5,335 nt of DNA from Spartobacteria bacterium. Lineage in GTDB: Bacteria > Verrucomicrobiota > Verrucomicrobiia > Chthoniobacterales > Chthoniobacteraceae. Where the stretch lies: positions 1 through 5,335 of the forward strand of contig JANXZI010000016.1 of assembly GCA_025355595.1 (NCBI GenBank), in the 5' to 3' direction. Each line of letters starts with the position of its first letter. The stretch's first letter is position 1. Below the pieces are notes generated by a model that was given only the letters and a program-made list of their open reading frames with translations, did not search any database and was not told the origin of the DNA. Shown here piece by piece: positions 1-5,335 of the stretch. Position numbers and translations under genes: made by a program.

Positions 1-647
1 CCGAGCCAAAGGTCCCAATTCAACCCCGCGGGCGGCTGTTCGGTCTTCGTGGGCATGGCACCGTTGTCGCCCCACTTCTTGCTGCTCCACGTGTGGACTT
101 CCATGATTTTTCCGATCACCCCATCCTGCACCGCCTTGCACGCCGTGCGGTATTCCGAGCCGCTGTGGATCTGGATGCCCATCTGCGTGTGCAGCTTTTT
201 CTCGCGGGCGATCTCGGTCATGCGGCGGACTTCGTGAAGATGATGCGCGAGCGGCTTCTGGCCATAGACGTGCAGCCCGCGATTCAGCGCGCTCACGCCG
301 ATCGGCGCATGCATGTGGTCGGGCGTGGAAACGTTCACCGACTGCAAATCCTTCTCCTTTTCCAGCAGCTCGCGGAAGTCCGAGTAGATGCGCGCGTCAG
401 GAAATTTTTTCCGAAATTCCACCGTGCGCTTTTCATCCACATCGCACCCCGCGACGATCTTCACTGCCGCGTGCTTCGAGATCGCGGAGACATCCGACAT
501 CGCCATCCCCGAGCACCCGAAGCTCGCGTGATGGATGACGGAATTTGGCGACTGCGAGAGCAGCCCGCGCGCGACCCACGGCGCGACGACGGCACCGAGC
601 GCCAGCTCACGGAGAAAGGAACGACGGGTGCGGAGGGAGGGGGACAT
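1..647 (-). CDS. Gfo/Idh/MocA family oxidoreductase with Tat-type signal (partial, 3' end missing)
   Basis: The frame is open from ATG at 647-645 to the left edge, giving 215 complete codons; the C-terminal part lies outside the window. Residues 7-13 read TRRSFLR, a twin-arginine (Tat) motif, followed by a hydrophobic stretch at about 15-30, so export of a folded enzyme is likely. The Rossmann part follows: a glycine-containing loop GCSGMAMSD at 44-52 (a degenerate GxGxxG), CDVD at 68-71 closing the second strand, STPDHMH at 107-113, and QKPLAHH at 130-136, the family's EKP motif with Gln for Glu and the conserved Lys131. MGIQIHSGSEYR at about 156-167 and NWDLWLG at the edge are typical of the large Gfo/Idh/MocA paralogue sets of Planctomycetes and Verrucomicrobia. 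Members use NAD(P) to oxidise or reduce sugars and related compounds; the substrate here cannot be told. The start is set by the Tat motif; no Shine-Dalgarno sequence is visible. It lies 149 bp downstream of the GH57 gene on the same strand. Confidence 0.93.
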   Translation of the reverse strand, partial: MSPSLRTRRSFLRELALGAVVAPWVARGLLSQSPNSVIHHASFGCSGMAMSDVSAISKHAAVKIVAGCDVDEKRTVEFRKKFPDARIYSDFRELLEKEKDLQSVNVSTPDHMHAPIGVSALNRGLHVYGQKPLAHHLHEVRRMTEIAREKKLHTQMGIQIHSGSEYRTACKAVQDGVIGKIMEVHTWSSKKWGDNGAMPTKTEQPPAGLNWDLWL

Positions 648-685
648 GGGGTTCGTTGGTATGCGGTGTGGATGGCGAAATCAAA

Positions 686-763
686 TCCGAATGACGAACG
701 ACAAAGGGCGAGGCCAGCATCCGTGGCTGCGACGCCCTCGTCATTCGTCATTCGTCATTTGGA
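686..763. repeat. Imperfect inverted repeat made of AATGACG/CGTCATT heptamers
   Basis: This sits in the 149-bp gap between the GH57 stop and the oxidoreductase start. The right arm contains three perfect tandem copies of CGTCATT (739-745, 746-752, 753-759). The left arm carries the reverse complement AATGACG at 690-696, followed by a decayed copy. Bases 686-698 can pair with 751-763 over 13 positions (12 Watson-Crick, one G-T), and 705-710 can pair with 733-738 (6 bp), leaving about 22 bases at the tip. The right arm has about one extra heptamer, which would bulge. There is no T-run after it in either direction, so it is not a classical intrinsic terminator. A transcript-end or RNA-stabilising structure, or a dispersed non-coding repeat, are the likeliest roles. 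Confidence 0.7.
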
Positions 764-796
764 TCAGCCGATCGCCTGACGTCGGCGGCGACCGCC

Positions 797-2935
797 TCAC
801 ACCACCCACTCCGCGAGCGCGCTCTCGACGCCGGGAACGGTCAGCGCGATGGGCGAATTTTCCGGGTAGCATTCACGCTCGATGCCCTTCTCGAAAACCT
901 TCACCTGAAACTGAAGCGCCGCGTCGGCAGGCACGCCGAGCGCGGAGAACGGCACGCTCATCTCGATGATTTCGTCCGCGGAAAAATCCCCGGCCTCGCA
1001 CTCCGTGGCGTCGGCCTGGCGCACCGTGAGTTTCCCACTGCTGCCGCGCGCCGCAGGCGGCGTCTTCACGAGCACGCCGGCGGGACTGTGAAACACGATG
1101 CTGATCGTGAAGTCGCCCGCGCGCCGCAGGTCGCACCGCAGATGCAGCCGCTGCGTGTCGCAGCCGAAGCGCACCGCGCGCAGGAAGCGATCATCGCGGA
1201 ACATCGCGCCCTGCTCACTGCCCGCGAGGTAGAGCCCCGCGCCGACCCATTCGTAAAATGGCGCAAGCAGGCCATTGATGATCGGCGTGAACTGCCGGCG
1301 TGGCGGCGAGTAGAGCGCGGCGGTCTGCGCGGTGATGATGCTCCGATCCAGGTCCGCGGGCGGACTGTCGCCGCAGATCGAATACACATTCTTCAGGTGC
1401 TGCCGGAAGAGATCGTCGAAGAGCTGGTCGCAATCCGTCGAGAAGTCCGGCCCGTACCACCAGAACCAGTCGCTGCCCTCGGCGGCATACACTTCGCGCA
1501 GCGCCGCGTCGCGCTGTTCGGGCGCGAGCGATGGCAGCTTGCGCTCGAGGAATGCGCGCGTCTCGCCGAGCAAATCCCAGCCGCGATTTTCCTCCTGCTC
1601 GCCGATCCAGATGTCGAAGTTGCTGCAAATCCACGAGCCGCTGTGGAGCTTTTGCAGCGTCCGCCTCGGCGGGCAGCGCAGCAGGTGATTCTCGATCGTC
1701 GTGCTGCGAAGCTGATCGCCGCCCTTTGAGAGCCCGCGATACATCTCGCGCAGGAAGCTCTCGCCGCCGTCCCGGAATGTCTCCCACACATTTTCGCCGT
1801 CGAGGACGATGGGGATGAGCCCCGTGTCGCGCGGGATGTGATTGGCAATGTGCCGCAGGTGATTGAGCAGATGCGCCGCGGAATCGTGCGGATCATTGCG
1901 CGCCGCCATGAAGCCGATGAAATCACTCAGCGGCTTCTCGCGGAACACCGCATTCACCGACGCGCCCTCGTGCTCGACGCGCCAGCCTTGGAAGAGTTCC
2001 AGATGATCCGCGTGGATGCCGTCGCGACGCAGCGAATTGAAAAGGTTCTCCTCATCGGAACAAAAATACTGGATGCCCGCGCGCTGCATGAGGGGCACGA
2101 GTTCCGGCGCGATGCTACCCTCGCTCGGCCACAGCCCGCGCGGCGCCCGGCCAAACATCCGCGTGTGCTGCGCGACCGCGAGATCGAGCTGCGCCTGCGC
2201 ATCCTGCGGCCAGTGGAAGCGCTTCGGCAGCGCGCGTCCCGGCATGGCGCGTTCCGCGAAATCGCTGTCATACACGAGCGGGAGGATCGGATGAAAAAAG
2301 GGCGTGGTCGTCAGCTCCGCCTGCCCGCGCGCCTCGGCGTCTGCGTAGAGCTGCGGGATGCCCGCGAGGATTTCCATGTGGATGGCGAGCACGCGCAGCT
2401 TTTCCTCCTCGGAAAAATTGCGCCCCTTGATCTTCAGCGCCGCCAGCTCGGGGTAAAGCCGCACGGCGGTGAAGCCACACCACGCAAGATTGTACCACGT
2501 CTGCAAATCGCGGAAATCATCCGCACTCCAGTGCCGCAGCTCAGCGCGCACGCGGTCGCGCTGAAAATTCACGCCGCGCTTCGCGAGCAATTCCGCGTAA
2601 CGCGGGAAGGGCTTCAGCAGATTGTCGTGCTGGATTTTGAAAAAATGTTCGAGGATCGCGAGGCGCTCATTTTCATCGAGGTCCGCCGCGGGCTTGCGCG
2701 ACCAGTCGAGCCACAGGTCGCGGATTTTTCCCTGCACCAGCTCCTCGATCTGGAGCATGAGCACGGGCGTGAGGTTGAAGTTCACGCGCACGTCCGGGAA
2801 TTCCGCGAGCACGCTGATCATGTCGAGGTAGCCCTTCACCGCGTGCAGGCGCACCCACGGCATCATCGCCACCTTCGACGTGGGATTCACGTAATACGGC
2901 TGATGCATGTGCCAGAGAAAAACGACGTTTGCCAT
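797..2935 (-). CDS. Glycoside hydrolase family 57 protein (amylopullulanase/alpha-amylase-like)
   Basis: The protein has 712 residues and no signal peptide, so it is probably a cytoplasmic enzyme acting on alpha-glucans such as glycogen or maltodextrins. The GH57 conserved regions appear in order: HMHQPY at 9-14 (region 1), FHPILPL at 214-220 (region 2), LWPSEGS at 268-274 with Glu272 as predicted nucleophile (region 3), VLDGENVWE at 377-385 with Asp379 as predicted acid/base (region 4), and AEGSDWFWWYG at 485-495 in the helical region after the barrel (region 5). Both catalytic acids are present, so the enzyme should be active. LDGENxWE is the form found in the amylopullulanase-like branch. 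Residues from about 540 to 712 look beta-rich and probably form an accessory beta-sandwich domain. The start is firm because the first barrel strand begins at residue 3. No Shine-Dalgarno sequence is visible. Exact specificity (amylase, pullulanase, glucanotransferase, branching) cannot be decided from the sequence. Confidence 0.95.
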   Translation of the reverse strand: MANVVFLWHMHQPYYVNPTSKVAMMPWVRLHAVKGYLDMISVLAEFPDVRVNFNLTPVLMLQIEELVQGKIRDLWLDWSRKPAADLDENERLAILEHFFKIQHDNLLKPFPRYAELLAKRGVNFQRDRVRAELRHWSADDFRDLQTWYNLAWCGFTAVRLYPELAALKIKGRNFSEEEKLRVLAIHMEILAGIPQLYADAEARGQAELTTTPFFHPILPLVYDSDFAERAMPGRALPKRFHWPQDAQAQLDLAVAQHTRMFGRAPRGLWPSEGSIAPELVPLMQRAGIQYFCSDEENLFNSLRRDGIHADHLELFQGWRVEHEGASVNAVFREKPLSDFIGFMAARNDPHDSAAHLLNHLRHIANHIPRDTGLIPIVLDGENVWETFRDGGESFLREMYRGLSKGGDQLRSTTIENHLLRCPPRRTLQKLHSGSWICSNFDIWIGEQEENRGWDLLGETRAFLERKLPSLAPEQRDAALREVYAAEGSDWFWWYGPDFSTDCDQLFDDLFRQHLKNVYSICGDSPPADLDRSIITAQTAALYSPPRRQFTPIINGLLAPFYEWVGAGLYLAGSEQGAMFRDDRFLRAVRFGCDTQRLHLRCDLRRAGDFTISIVFHSPAGVLVKTPPAARGSSGKLTVRQADATECEAGDFSADEIIEMSVPFSALGVPADAALQFQVKVFEKGIERECYPENSPIALTVPGVESALAEWVV

Positions 2936-2973
2936 GCAGGTCAGCTAGCGCGGGCGACGGTGCGCGCGCAATC

Positions 2974-3087
2974 GCAGAAAGTTGAGGGTTGAAAGTTGAG
3001 ATTCGACGCTTTGCGAGAAGTCCGTGGGGTCGTGGGGACAATTGAAAGGCGCGGAGCCGGACGCGCTTCTTCCTCTCAATCCTCAAC
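2974..3087. repeat. Imperfect inverted repeat made of GTTGAGG-like heptamers
   Basis: The left arm holds three tandem heptamers, GTTGAGG, GTTGAAA and GTTGAGA, at 2981-3001. The preceding 2974-2980 (GCAGAAA) may be a degraded copy. The right arm holds the same unit inverted: the reverse complement of 3074-3087 reads GTTGAGG then ATTGAGA. Bases 2981-2992 match the reverse complement of 3076-3087 at 11 of 12 positions. About 80 bases separate the arms; this interior contains a direct repeat CGTGGGG at 3023-3029 and 3031-3037. The right arm overlaps the last codons and the stop of the TRIC-like gene. The element fills most of the gap between that gene and GH57. There is no T-run, so a simple intrinsic terminator is unlikely. 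Confidence 0.65.
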
Positions 3088-3694
3088 TCTTCCGATCAAA
3101 CTCCGGCAGCCCGAGCCGCCAGCGGATTCCCGCGAGACGCAGCGCGAGCGTGATGAGCGTCCCCGCGACGAGCGCCGATGTGCGCCCCGGCAGCCACTGC
3201 CGCATCGCCACAAAACACCCCGCGCCGACCGCGGACGCCGTCGCGTAAAGGTGGATCTCGCGCCGGAACACGAGTGGGATTTCGGTCAGGAGCGCATCGC
3301 GGCACATGCCGCCGGCGACGCCCGTGATCACGCCCATCGCCACCGCGATCTGCGGCGCGACGGAAAATGCGAGCGCCTTCTCCGCACCGAGCACGGTGAA
3401 AAATGCGAGGGTGAGCGCATCGGCGATCAGCAGCACGTTGCGCGGCATTTCGCGGATGCGTGCGATGAAAAATGTGACAAGCCCCGCCACGCTCGCGGTG
3501 ATGACGAAGCTGCCGTCGCGCACCCAGAAGATCGGATGCTCGCCGAGTGTAAGATCGCGGATCGTTCCGCCGCCGAACGCCGTCACCAGCGCGAGTACGA
3601 GCACGCCGAACAGATCCACGCGCTTGCCGCGCGCCGCGAGTGCACCGGTGATAGCGCCGACGGCCACGCCGAAATGTTCGAGCAGCGGTTGCAT
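3083..3694 (-). CDS. TRIC/UPF0126 family membrane protein (YicG/YadS-like), probable cation channel
   Basis: The protein has 203 residues, the usual length of the bacterial family, and is strongly hydrophobic with about seven membrane segments (approximately 5-21, 28-41, 62-78, 86-103, 112-128, 148-164, 172-188). It shows the internal duplication of the family: GGGTIRD at 41-47 in the first half and GGMCRD at 128-133 in the second, each next to a glycine-broken helix. Prokaryotic TRIC homologues form trimeric monovalent cation channels in the inner membrane, so K+ or Na+ permeation is the likely role. The start at 3694 gives a normal N-terminus (LLEHFGVAVGAITGALAA). No Shine-Dalgarno sequence is seen. 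Its ATG is 21 bp after the stop of the upstream 166-residue gene, consistent with one transcript. Its final codons and TGA stop (3083-3085) lie inside the right arm of the heptamer inverted repeat. Confidence 0.93.
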   Translation of the reverse strand: MQPLLEHFGVAVGAITGALAARGKRVDLFGVLVLALVTAFGGGTIRDLTLGEHPIFWVRDGSFVITASVAGLVTFFIARIREMPRNVLLIADALTLAFFTVLGAEKALAFSVAPQIAVAMGVITGVAGGMCRDALLTEIPLVFRREIHLYATASAVGAGCFVAMRQWLPGRTSALVAGTLITLALRLAGIRWRLGLPEFDRKS

Positions 3695-3715
3695 TATCCG
3701 CGACGCAGCGCGCCG

Positions 3716-4216
3716 CTAGCCGAGCTTCAGCCGCGCGTCCTCGCCGAGCAGTTCATCGAGCGCAGTCCAGTCCGCGTCACTCGTCGCGAGGAATGCGTGC
3801 AGATAAACCGCGACGACGGCGGGATCGTGCTTCTCCAGCAGCGTGTTCACGACCTCGATGAGCTTCGCCTTTTCCGGCGCAGCGGGAAGTTCCTCCACGG
3901 TGCCGTGCTCGTCGTGCGTGATCCCGAGACCGTCGAGGAAATCGCAGAGCAACTGCTTCTGCGTGCCGACGAGCCAGATTTGCAGCAGATGCGCCGCGAC
4001 GCCCTCGTTCTGCTTGCGCCCGAGCGCGTCACTCAGCCATGCGATGCGCTCTGCCTTCGGCTTCCGCTCGACGAAGACCGGGCGCAGCTTGCGCTGTTTG
4101 GACAGAGTTTCGATGGTCGCCTTCATCAGCGGCTTCTCGTTGTCGGCGAGGTGGGTGAAAAGCTGCGCCGAGGCTGACGCCGGCATCTTGGAAAAAATCT
4201 CGTGAGTGGAATACAT
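3716..4216 (-). CDS. Conserved-looking protein of unknown function, 166 residues
   Basis: I do not recognise a named domain. The product is soluble, charged and predicted mostly helical, with no signal peptide or membrane segment. It begins MYSTHEIFSKMPASASAQLF. Notable segments are a basic stretch QRKLRPVFVERKPKAER at 41-57, a hydrophobic block GVAAHLLQIWLVGTQKQLL at about 72-90, an acidic middle (HDEHGTVEELP at 101-111) and a C-terminal WTALDELLGED helix. It resembles uncharacterised proteins I associate with Verrucomicrobiota, but only from memory. The frame stays open far upstream across the antisense of rlmN; I start at ATG 4216 because no nearer plausible start exists and the upstream translation is an Arg/Ala/Glu-rich antisense shadow. 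It is followed after 21 bp by the TRIC-like gene, and lies divergent to rlmN. Confidence 0.82.
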   Translation of the reverse strand: MYSTHEIFSKMPASASAQLFTHLADNEKPLMKATIETLSKQRKLRPVFVERKPKAERIAWLSDALGRKQNEGVAAHLLQIWLVGTQKQLLCDFLDGLGITHDEHGTVEELPAAPEKAKLIEVVNTLLEKHDPAVVAVYLHAFLATSDADWTALDELLGEDARLKLG

Positions 4217-4227
4217 GAAGGCCGCGC

Positions 4228-4255
4228 AGACTATGCCGCGCGCGATGCGTGGCAA
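4228..4255 (-). promoter_or_regulatory. Weak candidate sigma70-type promoter for the 166-residue gene
   Basis: On the minus strand, TTGCCA (4255-4250) matches the -35 consensus at five of six positions. It is followed after 16 bases by TAGTCT (4233-4228), a poor -10. Transcription would start only a few bases before ATG 4216, giving an almost leaderless mRNA, consistent with the missing Shine-Dalgarno sequence. The -10 match is weak and the region is GC-rich, so this could be chance. Confidence 0.22.
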
Positions 4256-4268
4256 GCGCGCAGCATGG
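4231..4268. promoter_or_regulatory. GC-rich dyad in the divergent intergenic region
   Basis: Bases 4231-4243 (CTATGCCGCGCGC) pair with 4256-4268 (GCGCGCAGCATGG) at 11 Watson-Crick positions plus one G-T and one mismatch, around a 12-base loop. It lies between the divergent starts of the 166-residue gene and rlmN and overlaps the candidate -10 at 4228-4233. It could be an operator or an mRNA hairpin, but alternating GC runs give chance palindromes in a genome of this composition. The whole 102-bp region 4217-4318 shows nothing else clear. Confidence 0.35.
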
Positions 4269-4318
4269 CCGACACTCTCCGCTTGGCGTGCCGCCACTCG
4301 TGGGCCATGTGTCTGCCC

Positions 4319-5335
4319 ATGCCCGACGCGCCGCCAAAGCAAGCCATCCAAAGCCTCGACCCCGCGGAGATCGAGGCTGCACTCGTGCAGCGAGAACAGC
4401 CAAAGTATCGCGCCGCGCAAGTGCTCCGCTGGCTCTACGAAAAGCGCGTCACGTCCTTCGCCGACATGAGCGATCTCCCCGCCGCGCTGCGCGCCGATCT
4501 CGCCGAGACGTTCACTTTTCTCCGGCTGGAAAATCTCCGCACGCTCGGCAGCGAGGACACGACGCGGAAATATCTTTTCCGACTTCCGCCGAGCGGAAAG
4601 GAAACACAGGGCGCGCTCATCGAGACCGTGCTCATCCCCGCGTCGCCCGCGCTCTACGGCGAGGCGAGCGACCGGCGCACCCTCTGCGTTTCGACGCAGG
4701 TGGGCTGCGCGTATGGGTGCAAATTCTGCGCGAGCGGGCTCGACGGCTTTTCGCGCAATCTCTCGCCCGGCGAGATCGCCGGCCAGCTCATCGAGGCGGA
4801 GCGCCTCTCCGGCGAACGCGTGAGCAACCTCGTCTTCATGGGCATGGGCGAGCCGCTCGCGAACTTCGCGAACCTCATGCGCGCGATTGACATCATCAAT
4901 TCCCCGTGGGGCCTCGGCCTCGGCGCGCGCCACATCACCGTCTCCACCAGCGGCCTCGCGCCGCAGATCCGCCAGCTCGCCGACCAGCCGCGCCAGATCC
5001 GCCTCGCCATCTCGCTTCACGGCGCGACGGATGAAGTGCGCGGACAAATCATGCCCGTGAATCGCAAGTTCCCGCTTGCCGAGCTTCTCGACGCCTGCGC
5101 CTACCACAGCTCGAAAAAGAAGCAGCACATCACCTTCGAGTACATTCTGATCGAGGGCGTGAACGATGACCCCGCGCACGCCGCCGACCTCGCCCGCGTC
5201 GCGAAGCAGGTGCGCGCGAAGGTGAACTGCATCCCGTACAATTCCGTCGAGGGCCTCGAATGGAAACGTCCCAGCGAGGCGCGGCAGGATGCCTTCATGG
5301 ACGTGCTGGATCGCGCGCGCATCCCCGCGACGATC
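4319..5335 (+). CDS. rlmN: Dual-specificity 23S rRNA/tRNA adenine-C2 methyltransferase RlmN (partial, 3' end missing)
   Basis: The frame runs from ATG 4319 to the right edge, 339 codons, and lacks only the last few tens of residues. RlmN is a radical SAM enzyme that methylates C2 of A2503 in 23S rRNA, and A37 in some tRNAs. The N-terminal accessory domain is present (residues 9-70, with YRAAQVLRWLY at 30-40). The [4Fe-4S] motif is CAYGCKFC, Cys130, Cys134 and Cys137; Cys123 sits seven residues before it, like E. coli Cys118. FMGMGEPL at 173-180 and TVSTSG at 207-212 are SAM-binding signatures; ISLHG at 231-235 and MPVNRK at 245-250 follow. The second catalytic Cys (E. coli Cys355) would lie just past the edge. 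In-frame ATGs at 4265 and 4307 would add 18 or 4 residues (MADTLRLACRHSWAMCLP). I prefer 4319 because family members begin close to the SLxxxEL helix, but none of the three has a Shine-Dalgarno sequence. The Arg-free paralogue Cfr is excluded only loosely by motif style. Confidence 0.95.
   Translation, partial: MPDAPPKQAIQSLDPAEIEAALVQREQPKYRAAQVLRWLYEKRVTSFADMSDLPAALRADLAETFTFLRLENLRTLGSEDTTRKYLFRLPPSGKETQGALIETVLIPASPALYGEASDRRTLCVSTQVGCAYGCKFCASGLDGFSRNLSPGEIAGQLIEAERLSGERVSNLVFMGMGEPLANFANLMRAIDIINSPWGLGLGARHITVSTSGLAPQIRQLADQPRQIRLAISLHGATDEVRGQIMPVNRKFPLAELLDACAYHSSKKKQHITFEYILIEGVNDDPAHAADLARVAKQVRAKVNCIPYNSVEGLEWKRPSEARQDAFMDVLDRARIPATI

Noticed and set aside
686..763. Possible CRISPR array or intrinsic terminator at the tandem CGTCATT units
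   Set aside because: The units are 7 bases with no spacers, so not CRISPR. No T-run follows the stem in either direction, so not a classical terminator.
93..779. Plus-strand open frame of 228 codons
   Set aside because: It is antisense to the oxidoreductase, which has the Tat signal and family motifs in order; the frame also runs through the heptamer repeat.
1838..2992. Long plus-strand open frame of 384 codons
   Set aside because: It is antisense to the well-supported GH57 gene, Arg/His-rich and without recognisable motifs; it is a composition effect.
2996..4177. Long plus-strand open frame of 393 codons
   Set aside because: It runs antisense through both the TRIC-like gene and the 166-residue gene and through the repeat element. 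The product is Arg/Glu-rich with no family signature.
797..4216. A single functional operon or defence system formed by the minus-strand genes
   Set aside because: The gaps of about 150 bp and unrelated functions (GH57, channel, unknown protein, oxidoreductase) do not support one pathway, and no nuclease, ATPase, reverse transcriptase or toxin motif was seen.
4249..4890. Plus-strand frame of 213 codons overlapping the rlmN 5' part
   Set aside because: The rlmN frame carries the CxxxCxxC and other motifs; this other frame gives an Arg/Ala/His-rich shadow product.
4217..5179. Minus-strand upstream extension of the 166-residue gene to a 487-residue frame overlapping rlmN
   Set aside because: The added part lies antisense to clearly coding rlmN and translates to a low-complexity Arg/Ala/Glu-rich product without family motifs. 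It is open because of the GC-biased third codon positions of rlmN.

Overview
The window is GC-rich and densely packed with five protein-coding genes. Four are on the minus strand: a partial Gfo/Idh/MocA oxidoreductase, a GH57 glycoside hydrolase, a TRIC-type (UPF0126) membrane channel and a 166-residue unidentified protein. One is on the plus strand, the rRNA/tRNA methyltransferase gene rlmN, which runs off the right edge. The style of the oxidoreductase (Tat signal, 'QKPL' variant of the EKP motif, the NWD-LWLG region) and of the GH57 protein, together with the base composition, suggests the Planctomycetes-Verrucomicrobia group, most likely Verrucomicrobiota. That is an inference from protein style; no rRNA or other taxonomic marker is present.

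Layout, left to right. The oxidoreductase occupies 1-647 (minus, 3' end missing). A 149-bp gap (648-796) holds an imperfect inverted repeat built from a 7-base unit related to AATGACG. The GH57 gene lies at 797-2935 (minus). A 147-bp gap (2936-3082) holds a second inverted repeat built from an unrelated 7-base unit, GTTGAGG-like, whose right arm runs into the end of the next gene. The TRIC-like gene is at 3083-3694 (minus). Only 21 bp separate it from the unidentified gene at 3716-4216 (minus), so these two look co-transcribed. A short divergent region (4217-4318) contains a GC-rich dyad and leads into rlmN (4319 to the right edge, plus).

The genes do not form an obvious single pathway: alpha-glucan metabolism (GH57), a membrane cation channel, RNA modification and a probably exported NAD(P)-type oxidoreductase. 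The minus-strand genes may be read in series, with the repeat elements acting at transcript ends or processing points. No mobile-element gene, CRISPR array, tRNA or rRNA was seen. The most distinctive structure is the pair of heptamer-based inverted repeats, one in each of the two larger gaps of the minus-strand series. I did not find convincing evidence for a novel multi-gene system. There is no gene-free stretch longer than 300 bases.
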